A stretch of 64,000 nt of DNA, taken from Rhizobium sp. ARZ01. Its GTDB lineage: Bacteria > Pseudomonadota > Alphaproteobacteria > Rhizobiales > Rhizobiaceae. The position numbers were made by a program, and so were the translations under genes. Positions 23,966 through 33,898 of this stretch are shown here, one piece after another. Position 1 is the stretch's first letter. Every line of letters begins with the position of its first letter. Location: positions 2,356,001-2,420,000 of the forward strand of contig NZ_JACVAE010000001.1 of NCBI RefSeq assembly GCF_014851675.1. The letters are read 5' to 3'. The notes beneath the pieces are model-generated. The model worked only from the letters and a program-made list of their open reading frames with translations. It was not told the origin of the DNA and did no database searches.

Positions 23966-25117
23966 TCAGGACATAATTCTTCTGAGTTTACCAAGAAGCG
24001 AATGCCTTTCGATCGCCTGCAACCTCGCCTCAGCGGCAAGGAGCCTCCTCACTGCGTCCCTGACGTAAAGCTGTTGCGTCGTCAAAGGAGGAATCCGGCC
24101 AGAGAGAAGATCTTCGACGAGAGAATGCGATCTACCGATGGGGTCCACCGTGGCGCTGTCAACAAAAAGCTCCGCTCTGATAGGTTCCGCCCGCTCGACT
24201 AGTTCAACTGATTGCTTAAGCGCATTATGCAATGTTGCACGCAGGTCCTCAGCTCTTTCAAACACAAGTCCAAGCTCGTTCCGACGCCGGAACTCCAGCG
24301 ACGTAAGGTCAAACTTTTGAGCTCCGCGCCTGCTTTCGGTGTCTGGCTGATACAACACCACTGGCACCCTGGCGTAGACTGCATCGAATATCGCGCCGGA
24401 ATAGTCGCTTATGACCACATCAGCAGCGGACAACAGGGCCCTCTGATCCGCGCCACCATGAAAACAATGTGCTATTCCATGGGAGCGAGCCGTCGCTACC
24501 CAGTCCGCGCCTCGCATCTCGTTGTTGTGGTGCATTTTGATTAGGATGTTAAATTCGCCGACTAAGCGCCCAAGTGGCTCCACAAGCTCGTCGAAAGTTC
24601 CCAATTCCCCGTAGGTCGGCATGTACAAAACGACCGGTCGGCCGTTGTCTAGACCAAGCAACCCCTTTGCGTCATTCCGATCTAAATCTGGATCCCAACC
24701 TGCAAACTTAAGGTTCCCTACAGCTGCGCTAGTCGAAAAGTGCTGCACTTGCCGTACTGAATAGTCGCCATACATCAGATTGAGATCTGCAAGCGCGCGC
24801 CACTCGCCATAATTGTGTCGCTCCTTCGCAAGGCCATACTGTACGGACACGAGCGGTGTGCGCACTTTCTCAATGCCAGCGAACAACGTTTGAAAGAAGA
24901 TTACATCAAACTCTGACGAAACCGTATCTACATTGGCCCGGTTGACGAGGCGAACAGGCATAGAAGAGCCCAATATGTCCTCTCGGCGAAACTCGCTCCA
25001 TAGCGTCTTTCGATCCATCAAAAGATATACTGCCTCAGGATAAGAGACAGCTAGATTGTGGAACTGGGCAATTTGGAATTTATTCTTTACGACGAATGCG
25101 ACCTTTCGGTTGCTCAT
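23966..25117 (-). CDS. CDP-glycerol glycerophosphotransferase-like protein (TagB/TagF family)
   Basis: 383 residues. It carries the family marks of CDP-glycerol:polyol phosphotransferases: VSVQYGLAKERHNYGEW in the acceptor region, VVLYMPTYGELGTFDEL, ILIKMHHNNEMRG, and the donor-site block AADVVISDYSGAIFDAVYAR near residues 245-265. It probably transfers glycerol-phosphate units from CDP-glycerol to a lipid-linked or surface glycan at the inner membrane. It is shorter than Gram-positive TagF and lacks its N-terminal extension. The ATG overlaps the tagD stop by four bases (ATGA), so the donor-making and donor-using enzymes are translationally coupled. The polymer formed cannot be read from sequence. 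Confidence 0.8.
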   Translation of the reverse strand: MSNRKVAFVVKNKFQIAQFHNLAVSYPEAVYLLMDRKTLWSEFRREDILGSSMPVRLVNRANVDTVSSEFDVIFFQTLFAGIEKVRTPLVSVQYGLAKERHNYGEWRALADLNLMYGDYSVRQVQHFSTSAAVGNLKFAGWDPDLDRNDAKGLLGLDNGRPVVLYMPTYGELGTFDELVEPLGRLVGEFNILIKMHHNNEMRGADWVATARSHGIAHCFHGGADQRALLSAADVVISDYSGAIFDAVYARVPVVLYQPDTESRRGAQKFDLTSLEFRRRNELGLVFERAEDLRATLHNALKQSVELVERAEPIRAELFVDSATVDPIGRSHSLVEDLLSGRIPPLTTQQLYVRDAVRRLLAAEARLQAIERHSLLGKLRRIMS

Positions 25118-25521
25118 GCCAATCCTGAAGCAGACGCTCTTATCTCAGCCAGCAACTCGGTTGTGGAAATGCCTTCGGTTCGAGGAAGATAGACAACCTC
25201 GCATAACGCCTTAAATTCATCGAAGCGTCCCTCCCAGTCATTTCCCATTACCAGGATGTCGGATTTGTACTTTTTGATGTACTCGCCTTTGAGATCAAGC
25301 GAGTGCTCAAGGAAGACCTCGTCTACGCCTGCAATCGCCTTGACGATTTCCATTCGATCGAACTGGGAGTAGACCGGCTTTTTTTGCTTCTTGGAAAAAT
25401 TCATTGCATCTGTCGAGATTCCCACAGTTAGGTGGTCCCCTAATGCCCTCGCCCGCTGCAGAATTCGGATGTGTCCAATGTGTAAAACATCAAACGTACC
25501 GAATGTGATAACTCGCTTCAT
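25114..25521 (-). CDS. tagD: Glycerol-3-phosphate cytidylyltransferase
   Basis: 135 residues from ATG 25521, typical for TagD/GCT. The sequence opens MKRVITFGTFDVLHIGHIRI with the HxGH nucleotidyltransferase motif, contains TVGISTDAMNFSKKQKKPVY and DILVMGNDWEGRFDE, and ends with RTEGISTTEL (the RTxGISTT signature of cytidylyltransferases). It makes CDP-glycerol from CTP and sn-glycerol-3-phosphate in the cytoplasm. In-frame ATGs at 25593 and 25551 add sequence without homology. It is the first gene of a two-gene operon with the TagF-like gene, and its product can also feed the fusion protein at 10210. Some relatives act on other polyol phosphates, so glycerol specificity is inferred. Confidence 0.9.
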   Translation of the reverse strand: MKRVITFGTFDVLHIGHIRILQRARALGDHLTVGISTDAMNFSKKQKKPVYSQFDRMEIVKAIAGVDEVFLEHSLDLKGEYIKKYKSDILVMGNDWEGRFDEFKALCEVVYLPRTEGISTTELLAEIRASASGLA

Positions 25522-26323
25522 GCCGGATCTCCTACTATGTGGCGACAACATGAGGGATTCATGACAAAGAAGCAACCTTGTGAAAGCGATCAAATTAGAG
25601 CTTTGCAGCTACCCCCATCTTCTGTCGAAACTATGGTGACCCCATGGCCCTTGAAGGATTTATCGCTGGAAGAAATTGACCACCTCTGATTTCAGCGCTC
25701 ACGTCGTTATCAACGATAATGACTATCGAATAGCTGGCGCTCTCGAAGGTGATTTGCGTAGTATGGTCTCCGATCGCGCTCCCGGGGCAAGAATTAAACG
25801 TCGGGTTTCTTAGTTTTTTTGAGTGACGGTCTCGCCATGATGGCGGGCACCCTGAGTGGTTAACCGTTAAGACGCTCCTATCATTGCCGGCCATTTTCCA
25901 ACAGCCCGTCAACGCGGACTGAAGGCCAGCGCATGTCCTCGGGCCTTAACGTGACCTAGGCATTTGATCCTCGCTTTTCCTGCGTGGGTATAGCGCTCAA
26001 GGAATGAATAGTGCGCTGTTGAAGTGCCAGAAACCGCTCGCGGTTCCCGCCAAAACCTGTACCCCAGTCAAGCACCCAGCGCCGCCGGCGGCGAAAAACG
26101 GAGGATGCGACAACAGAACCAAGGGTGAAAGCGAACCTCACGCGATATTTTATTGCGGAACACGGGCATTTTTCCTAGTTACGCTTCGTCGGGAGGCGCT
26201 TCAGAGACAAAAAAGACCGCCAAAGCATCTCCCGACTGCAGGCCGGCATTTCGGTGCGCTCGCTCTCTGCGCGCCGCAAGCGGCTGATCAGGCCCGAAAG
26301 GGGTCACCCAAGGAGACGCGATC
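25522..26323. other. Long gene-free interval at the accessory/core border
   Basis: About 800 bp with only weak open frames; none has recognisable content, including the minus-strand frame 25631-25912. It must carry promoters for tagD (leftward) and the binding-protein gene at 26324 (rightward). A GC palindrome CGCCGCCGGCGGCG at about 26081-26094 followed by AAAAA could be a terminator. Base composition rises to that of the housekeeping region after about 26 kb. Confidence 0.4.
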
Positions 26324-27430
26324 ATGAACTTCAAGAAATTCACCGGAGTAACATTCGCAGCCTCGCTGCTGTTCTCCACCGCTGCTTACGCCGACATCAC
26401 CATCGGTCTTATCGCACCGCTGACCGGCCCGGTCGCCGCCTACGGCGATCAGGTCAAGAAGGGCGCGGAAGCCGCCGTTGCCGAGATCAACAAGAACGGC
26501 GGCATCCTTGGTGAGCAGGTCGTTCTGAAGCTGACCGACGATGCAGGCGAACCAAAACAGGGGGTTTCCGCCGCCAATCAACTCGTTGGCGAAGGTATCC
26601 GTTTCGTGGTCGGTCCGGTGACGTCCGGTGTGGCGATTCCGGCATCCGACGTCCTGGCCGAGAATGGCGTGCTGATGGTGACCCCGACGGCAACCGCGCC
26701 GGACCTCACCGCGCGTGGCCTGGCGAACGTGCTGCGCACCTGCGGCCGCGACGACCAGCAGGCCAGCGTCGCAGCTGACTACGTCGTCAAGAACATGAAG
26801 GACAAGAAGATCGCCATCGTCCACGACAAGGGTGCCTACGGCAAGGGACTGGCCGACGCCTTCAAGGCCGGGATCAACGCCGGCGGCGTGACCGAGGTGC
26901 TCTACGAAAGCGTCACTCCCGGCGAAAAGGACCTCAGCGCGCTCATCACTCGCCTCAAGGCTGAAGGCGCGGAAGTGATCTACTTCGGCGGCTACCACCC
27001 GGAAGCCGGCCTGCTGGCCCGCCAGTTGCACGACATGTCGGTTCATGCCGCCATCATCGGCGGTGATGGCCTGTCCAACAGCGAGCTCTGGGCGATCGCC
27101 AATGACGCAGCGGCCGGAACGACCTTCACCAACGCCATCGATGCGCTGAAGAGCGCCGATTCCGCAAAGGCGGTCGAGGTCCTGAAGGCCGCCGGAATTC
27201 CGCCGGAAGCCTTCACGCTGAACGCCTATGCGGCCGTCGAAGTGCTCAAGACCGGCATCGAGAAGGCCGGCAGCGCCGACGATTCAGCCGCTGTCGCCAC
27301 CGCGCTGAAGTCGGGTGAGCCGATCCAGACGGCCATCGGCAAGCTGACCTATGGCGAAACCGGCGACCTCACCTCGCCGAGCTTCTCGCTGTTCAAGTGG
27401 GAAGACGGCAAGATCGTCGCGGCCGAATAA
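26324..27430 (+). CDS. Branched-chain amino acid-type ABC transporter substrate-binding protein
   Basis: 368 residues with a clear signal peptide ([20 protein letters not shown], cleavage after AYA at residue 23) and then [20 protein letters not shown], the standard start of Leu/Ile/Val-binding (Peripla_BP_6) proteins. The two-lobe fold is supported by [40 protein letters not shown] and [15 protein letters not shown]. It would capture branched-chain or related amino acids in the periplasm for a HAAT-type permease. No permease or ATPase genes adjoin, so it must share a transporter encoded elsewhere. A strong hairpin ends the unit, and the ribosome site AAGGAGACGCGATC fits the start. LivJ, LivK and BraC are possible names, but sequence alone does not separate them. 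Confidence 0.9.
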   Translation: MNFKKFTGVTFAASLLFSTAAYADITIGLIAPLTGPVAAYGDQVKKGAEAAVAEINKNGGILGEQVVLKLTDDAGEPKQGVSAANQLVGEGIRFVVGPVTSGVAIPASDVLAENGVLMVTPTATAPDLTARGLANVLRTCGRDDQQASVAADYVVKNMKDKKIAIVHDKGAYGKGLADAFKAGINAGGVTEVLYESVTPGEKDLSALITRLKAEGAEVIYFGGYHPEAGLLARQLHDMSVHAAIIGGDGLSNSELWAIANDAAAGTTFTNAIDALKSADSAKAVEVLKAAGIPPEAFTLNAYAAVEVLKTGIEKAGSADDSAAVATALKSGEPIQTAIGKLTYGETGDLTSPSFSLFKWEDGKIVAAE

Positions 27431-27448
27431 CGGGCACAATCCTGACAA

Positions 27449-27476
27449 GCGACGCCGGGAAACGTCCCGGCGTCGC
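27449..27476 (+). terminator. Strong hairpin after binding-protein gene
   Basis: A perfect 12-bp stem, GCGACGCCGGGA with TCCCGGCGTCGC, and a 4-nt loop, 18 bp after the stop codon. There is no marked T-tract, but the stem is very stable. Confidence 0.65.
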
Positions 27477-27632
27477 CATCAATGATGGGGTCGTTTCACA
27501 AATCGATCCACAGCCTGCCGTCCCGTACCTACAGATCGGACAGGCGTTACAGCAGCTGCCATCCCTTTTATTGCTTGGTTAAGCAATCAGCCCTAAGTTC
27601 TGGACAACAGTCGGAGCATGAAGCGCCGATAG

Positions 27633-29522
<1,890 letters not shown>

Positions 29523-29547
29523 CCACAGGCATCAAACATGACGTATT

Positions 29548-29576
29548 GGACCGCCGGCACTTCCGGCGGTCCTTTC
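29548..29576 (+). terminator. Terminator after chemoreceptor gene
   Basis: GGACCGCCGG and CCGGCGGTCC form a 10-bp perfect stem with a 5-nt loop, followed by TTTC, 25 bp after the stop. It lies between convergent genes and could serve both. Confidence 0.75.
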
Positions 29577-29629
29577 ATGCCGGCGGGCGACGTCGCGCCC
29601 TCCAGATCGCGATCCTCCAATCCCTTGCC

Positions 29630-29923
29630 CTATCCCAGCGTGCCGATCAGCTCACGATAGGCCTTTTCCGGGAAGGCCTTCAACGTGCGCGTGCGGACGT
29701 TGCCGGCCTGTCCGAGCGTCAGGCAGAAGCGGGCGGCGACCGCGTCGTCTGGCGCTTCGCAGACGGCCACCATGTCATAGTCGCCCATGGTCAGATAGAA
29801 GTCCTTGAACGAACCGCCCATGTCACCGAGTGCCTTCTTGGCGGCATCGAGCCGCTTCGGCGACTCCCGCACGTTCTTGATTCCCTGCTCAGTCCAATTG
29901 ATGAGAATGATGTACATGGTCAT
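29630..29923 (-). CDS. GYD-domain protein
   Basis: 97 residues from ATG 29923, preceded by GGGGAGGTGTGCT. The sequence MTMYIILINWTEQGIKNVRE, then SPKRLDAAKKALGDMGGSFK and FYLTMGDYDMVAVCEAPDD carries the GDYD (GYD) motif that names the family. These small alpha/beta proteins have a ferredoxin-like fold and no established biochemical role. An alternative start two codons later (MYIILIN) is possible. It stands alone, convergent with the chemoreceptor gene and upstream of nothing on its strand before the terminator. Function unknown. Confidence 0.85.
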   Translation of the reverse strand: MTMYIILINWTEQGIKNVRESPKRLDAAKKALGDMGGSFKDFYLTMGDYDMVAVCEAPDDAVAARFCLTLGQAGNVRTRTLKAFPEKAYRELIGTLG

Positions 29924-30058
29924 AGCACACCTCCCCTGCGCGCGTCGGAAAGACGCGGCGGCAAATGCCCTCAACCCCAGCAGAAATATACGCCTGCCGG
30001 GATGAGCCAACAAGGAAGGTTGTGTGAATCTAGAAGGCCCGGCCGTGGCGTCCTGAAG

Positions 30059-31075
30059 CTAGAGCGCCGGAAAGCCCCTGCCCCGCCATTCGCTTTTCGG
30101 AATTTCGGTTCCCACGTCGAAGGCGAAGGAGACGACGTGGGTCGCATCCGAATCGACCTCGCAGCGGAAGCTCAGATTATACCATCGGGTTTTCGCCCGA
30201 AAAGCAGCGCGGCGGATGTCGAGTACAGTCCCGCGCGACAGCCGAAAGGACGGCAGCAGTTCCGGATTGTGGGGTGGCGAGGCATGTCTGAGCTGGGCGT
30301 AAAGCTCGGTGCTGCACAACTGCTCGACACGCGTGCCGCGCGGGAGATCCCCCATCGCCGTCCTTGCCACGGGATCGTCGGTTATATTCTTGGAAAAGAT
30401 CCGCTTTGCTTCCGTTAACTGATCTTCTCGGGCTTCCGATTTTTCCGGTGGTTTCGCCGCATCGCTCTTTGTTGCGTCATCGGGCTGCAAGGTCCCGGCG
30501 TCGGTCTCCGCAGCGCTGTCCGCTACAGTGGGTGGCTCGTTCCCCTCATTCTCAGGCAGTTGCAGGTCCTGCGGTTCCGGCACCGTCGGCTTTTCAGGCT
30601 CGGATTGCTTTTCGACTGCAGCGGTCTCCAAGGGCTTAGACTCCTTGACTGCCTCCTCGCTGGGCTGTTCCTTCGGCTGCTCTGTGCCCTTGGTCAGGTC
30701 GCTGGCGTCCACCTTGGGTCCGGTGTCCTTTTCGCCGAACTCGAGAACTGGCCGCAGGACTGGCAAGGGCACCTTGCCCGCCAACTGGTCGGCGGCCGGT
30801 GTGCCCTGGGGCTCAGGTTGCTGCTCTTCGGGCGGTGGCGGGGTTTCAGCCTTTTCCTCCTGGGCCGGCATTTCTTCGGGCGGCGGCTCCTCCGGTGCTT
30901 TTTCCTCCGGCGGCGGTACGAGTTCGACGCTGATACTCTCCTCGTCCGCCGGCGCCGCCTCCAGCGTCGGAAGGCGCACGAACAGAACGGCAGCGATCAT
31001 CAGATGCAGCGCGACAGAGACGATCGCACCCCATCCAAGGTTCTCCCAAAGCCTTTCTCTGATCCGTCGTATCAT
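30059..31075 (-). CDS. DUF930 protein with TonB-like N-terminus
   Basis: 338 residues. The N-terminus has a cytoplasmic RRIRERLWENLGWG, one membrane span (AIVSVALHLMIAAVLFV) and then a long Pro/Glu-rich region (residues about 45-200, VPPPEEKAPEEPPPEEMPAQ), the layout of TonB/TolA-type periplasm-spanning proteins. The C-terminal 110 residues form the DUF930 domain: PRGTRVEQLCSTELYAQLRH, FRAKTRWYNLSFRCEVDSDA and FDVGTEIPKSEW, with two cysteines that could pair. DUF930 proteins are typical of Rhizobiales and have no assigned role. The Pro-rich linker suggests it bridges the periplasm from the inner membrane. Its neighbours give no pathway clue. Confidence 0.85.
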   Translation of the reverse strand: MIRRIRERLWENLGWGAIVSVALHLMIAAVLFVRLPTLEAAPADEESISVELVPPPEEKAPEEPPPEEMPAQEEKAETPPPPEEQQPEPQGTPAADQLAGKVPLPVLRPVLEFGEKDTGPKVDASDLTKGTEQPKEQPSEEAVKESKPLETAAVEKQSEPEKPTVPEPQDLQLPENEGNEPPTVADSAAETDAGTLQPDDATKSDAAKPPEKSEAREDQLTEAKRIFSKNITDDPVARTAMGDLPRGTRVEQLCSTELYAQLRHASPPHNPELLPSFRLSRGTVLDIRRAAFRAKTRWYNLSFRCEVDSDATHVVSFAFDVGTEIPKSEWRGRGFPAL

Positions 31076-31144
31076 CCAGTAGCAACTGCGTCGTGACGAT
31101 CGCCACTCCTCAGGAACGCGTGATCGCCAAAGCCCAAAACAGAA

Positions 31145-31167
31145 CCCGGCCAGTTTGGCTGACCGGG
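31145..31167 (-). terminator. Hairpin downstream of MBL-fold gene
   Basis: CCCGGCCAG and CTGACCGGG pair with one mismatch around a 5-nt loop. Read on the minus strand it is followed by TTCTGTTTTGG. It lies about 45 bp after the stop at 31211 and suits that gene. Confidence 0.5.
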
Positions 31168-31210
31168 CAGTAATTTCAATAGTGCCGACGCCATGGCTCT
31201 GTCGATGTTG

Positions 31211-31957
31211 TCAGAGCGTTAGAACATCACCGTCGTCAGGGATCAGAAGCCTTGTGGCAGGAATATTCGCTGCATCGGCAGCGTTCCTCAGATCCTTCCG
31301 CGTAACGGTCGCATGGTCCAGCGCCTCCATGTGGACCGCGATGACGACCGCCTCCCCGGACATCTCGCAAACCGAGACCGTCTCCTTGGCATCCATAACG
31401 ATGAGATCACCGTCCCAACGGGCACCACAGGAATGGGTGATGACGATGTCTGGCCGGGTCTCGCGGATCGTCTGCTCCACTGGCGGATAGAGCACAGTGT
31501 CCCCGGACCAGTAGATGGAAGGCTCGCCGACCGCTTGCAGGCTGAATCCCATGACGGAGCCCATCAACTCGACCACCGGCCCAAGCCCGTGGCTGCCCAC
31601 TCGCCGCGTTAGCGTCAGTCCCTTCCAGGTGGCGCGATCAGTAAGCGGTGTCACATCGGTGAAGCCTGCATTCCGGATCGTCTCCTCGTCACCCGGCTGG
31701 CAAAAGAGTGGCAGGTCCTTTGGTACGCGCTCCATGGCCACGCTGTCGAAATGATCTTCGTGCAGATGCGAGACGATCACCAGTTCGACGCCGGCAAGGA
31801 TGGCATCGATATCAACAGGAAGTTCCACCGTCGGATTCGGCGAGACGCCGGCAAATGACTCCAGACTGTGCTTGGGGGCGAAAAAGGGATCGATCAAGAT
31901 CGTGCGGCCGGCATAGTCAAGCTTCAATGTGGCATTGCGGATCAGTTGCAGCTTCAT
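31211..31957 (-). CDS. MBL-fold metallo-hydrolase
   Basis: 248 residues from ATG 31957 (MKLQLIRNATLKLDYAGRTI). The metallo-beta-lactamase fold is shown by VIVSHLHEDHFDS (HxHxDH, residues about 61-66, metal ligands), an early Asp in TILIDPFFAPKH, GSHGLGPVVELMGSVMGF and SIYWSGDTVLY (SGDT with the metal-bridging Asp), and a late His in VIAVHMEALDHATVT. It belongs to the UlaG-like/L-ascorbate lactonase-like branch, whose members hydrolyse varied esters, lactones or phosphodiesters. The substrate cannot be deduced. It is monocistronic, with a hairpin after it and a gene of the DUF1254 family upstream on the same strand. Confidence 0.88.
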   Translation of the reverse strand: MKLQLIRNATLKLDYAGRTILIDPFFAPKHSLESFAGVSPNPTVELPVDIDAILAGVELVIVSHLHEDHFDSVAMERVPKDLPLFCQPGDEETIRNAGFTDVTPLTDRATWKGLTLTRRVGSHGLGPVVELMGSVMGFSLQAVGEPSIYWSGDTVLYPPVEQTIRETRPDIVITHSCGARWDGDLIVMDAKETVSVCEMSGEAVVIAVHMEALDHATVTRKDLRNAADAANIPATRLLIPDDGDVLTL

Positions 31958-32110
31958 GGGGTATCCTTTGGCACCGGTTGCGGCTGTAACATGGGCGGCA
32001 ACGCCTGATGAAATCAAGTCGGGTCAGGACATGGCCGCATCCAAACGACGTGCGCCGCGGACTGTCCTCCGCGGCGCCGTCGCTCCGGAAAAATCGGCAA
32101 GTCGCGTCCG

Positions 32111-33547
32111 CTAGACCTTCTTCACCGCTGGAATGGTCCAGGACCCGTCCAAGATCGAGGGCGGGCTATCATCCGGCCAATAGAGCCGCATCATGAGTAG
32201 GAATCGGTCCTTCGGCGCCGGCAGCCAGTTCGATTCCTTGTCCGCACCCGGTGACTCGTGCTGGATATAGATATCGGTGGATCCATCGGCATTTTGCTTC
32301 AGGTCCTGCCGCGCGCTGATCGAATAGCGGTTGATCGGGTTTTCGACGAAGAAGTACTTGTCGTTGTACATCGTTATGGACCAGAAGCCGCGCACGGGCG
32401 GCATCTGCCCCTTGGGGAACGTCAGGACGTACTTGTGCGAGCCCTCGTAGGCGCGTCCGAACATCCCCTCCTTCATCTTCAGCGAGGTCGGGTAGATCGC
32501 GTCCTGCGGTCGATTTGCGCCGAGGCCGATGGCCGTGATCAGCGCCCGCTGCAGATAGTCCGTGCCATACACGCCGGTCTTGGTCGTATAGCCCCAGCCG
32601 TTAATGTCCTTCACATCGCCGTCGCTGAGCTTGAAATGCAGCATGATGCGGCCGAAGGCGATTTCGGGAATGCGCTTAACGAAGCGGGTGTCGAGCTTGC
32701 TCTTGTCGAAATCCTGGCCCGGCACGATACCGATCTGGGCCAGTTTCTCGACCATCTCGGCGTCGGCTGCGGTCGGCGGGTTGGTCTTCAGAAGCTCGGC
32801 AAGCAGGGTGAAGTACTCGACGGCATCCATGCGGTTGACCTGATCGCGCACGGCCGTCTTCATGTCGATGTCTGGATCGACCTTGCCGGGCGGCGGCGTC
32901 CATTCCTTGCCGTAAGCGCTGAGTGGCACCAGTTTGCATTGGTCCTGCAACTCATGCACCGCCTTGTAATCTTCCGGGGTACCGGAGCAGTAGATGCGGC
33001 CGAGGATCCAGACAAGGCTCGTCGGCGACTTGTACTCGGTCACACCGTCCGGGACCTTGCCCTCCCAGCCGGGGCCGGTGATCACATAGGTCTGCGCCCC
33101 TCCCCCGGTCGTGCGTTTCCCCGGCACCTGGAAGACGGTCGTCCATCCGTCGAGCATCGGAAACAGGAAGTAGCGATCCTTCATGTCCGGGATAGAGAGG
33201 ATCCACGGCTCCTTGCCGACGTCGACAAACGCGGTCGTATAGAGCGTGTCGGCGTTCGGCGCCGTGACGTCGGTAAAGGAGGCGTCGGGATATTCCCTGA
33301 GCTTAATGAGATGCCCCATCGGCCCTTTGCTGCCCTCGGGCTTCTCGACATTGGTCACGACCCGCCGCGTCATCTCCATGGTGACGAGCGGGTAGCCATA
33401 GACATAGGCCTCAACAGCCGTCCAAAAGTCGCTGGTCCCATCGAAGGGATCGGCGATCGGTAAATCCATTGCGCTGGCAGGCGACAATGCGCTGGCAGCG
33501 AGCAATCCAAGTCCGCCGAAAGATACAGCACGGCGAGAAAAATCCAT
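32111..33547 (-). CDS. Exported DUF1254/DUF1214 protein
   Basis: 478 residues from ATG 33547, preceded by AACTGGAGGTAATC. The N-terminus MDFSRRAVSFGGLGLLAASA followed by LSPASA is a twin-arginine-type signal (SRRAVS). DUF1254 occupies the first half (EAYVYGYPLVTMEMTRRVVT, NADTLYTTAFVDVGKEPWIL) and DUF1214 the second (FWSITMYNDKYFFVENPINR, YSISARQDLKQNADGSTDIY). Such two-domain periplasmic proteins are widespread in rhizobia without known catalytic function. A longer in-frame start at 33655 lacks signal-like sequence at its front. The folded-export signal suggests a cofactor or assembled state in the cytoplasm, which is inference. Confidence 0.88.
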   Translation of the reverse strand: MDFSRRAVSFGGLGLLAASALSPASAMDLPIADPFDGTSDFWTAVEAYVYGYPLVTMEMTRRVVTNVEKPEGSKGPMGHLIKLREYPDASFTDVTAPNADTLYTTAFVDVGKEPWILSIPDMKDRYFLFPMLDGWTTVFQVPGKRTTGGGAQTYVITGPGWEGKVPDGVTEYKSPTSLVWILGRIYCSGTPEDYKAVHELQDQCKLVPLSAYGKEWTPPPGKVDPDIDMKTAVRDQVNRMDAVEYFTLLAELLKTNPPTAADAEMVEKLAQIGIVPGQDFDKSKLDTRFVKRIPEIAFGRIMLHFKLSDGDVKDINGWGYTTKTGVYGTDYLQRALITAIGLGANRPQDAIYPTSLKMKEGMFGRAYEGSHKYVLTFPKGQMPPVRGFWSITMYNDKYFFVENPINRYSISARQDLKQNADGSTDIYIQHESPGADKESNWLPAPKDRFLLMMRLYWPDDSPPSILDGSWTIPAVKKV

Positions 33548-33820
33548 GATTACCTCCAGTTGGCGTGCCAACCCTTCATCCGGATTGGCAAGAAGAATGG
33601 GAGATGCTGAATTGCGAGATGCGAGATGCTGTCCGCGTCGCTGAGAACGCGCCATTCAGATATTTCAAAAGCCGGCTGGATTTGCCGGATGCGCCGGCAC
33701 GGCAGTGCCTCGTAAGCTTGCGAACACTACCACAGGCAGTACCGCGCCACCAAGCATAACGCATAGGAGGCGTGTTTGGACAGCCCCGGCAACAGAACGG
33801 CAAGGAGTTGGGCGCAACGC

Positions 33821-33847
33821 AAAAAGCCGGGCTCAAGGCCCGGCTTT
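33821..33847 (-). terminator. Intrinsic terminator of rpoD
   Basis: On the minus strand AAAGCCGGGC and GCCCGGCTTT form a 10-bp stem with a 5-nt loop, followed by TTTTT, 52 bp after the rpoD stop. It is a canonical rho-independent terminator. Confidence 0.9.
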
Positions 33848-33898
33848 CCAATGCTTGTTATCCCATTCTGCAAACCTGCCCAGCAGGCGCGCCGATGC

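Noticed and set aside
25631..25912. 93-residue minus-strand frame in the border interval
   Set aside because: No recognisable domain and no convincing ribosome site; left as unassigned intergenic sequence.
29546..30418. 290-residue plus-strand frame
   Set aside because: Overlaps the GYD and DUF930 genes antisense and contains no family signature.
32258..33463. 401-residue plus-strand frame
   Set aside because: Shadow of the DUF1254 gene; no recognisable domain.
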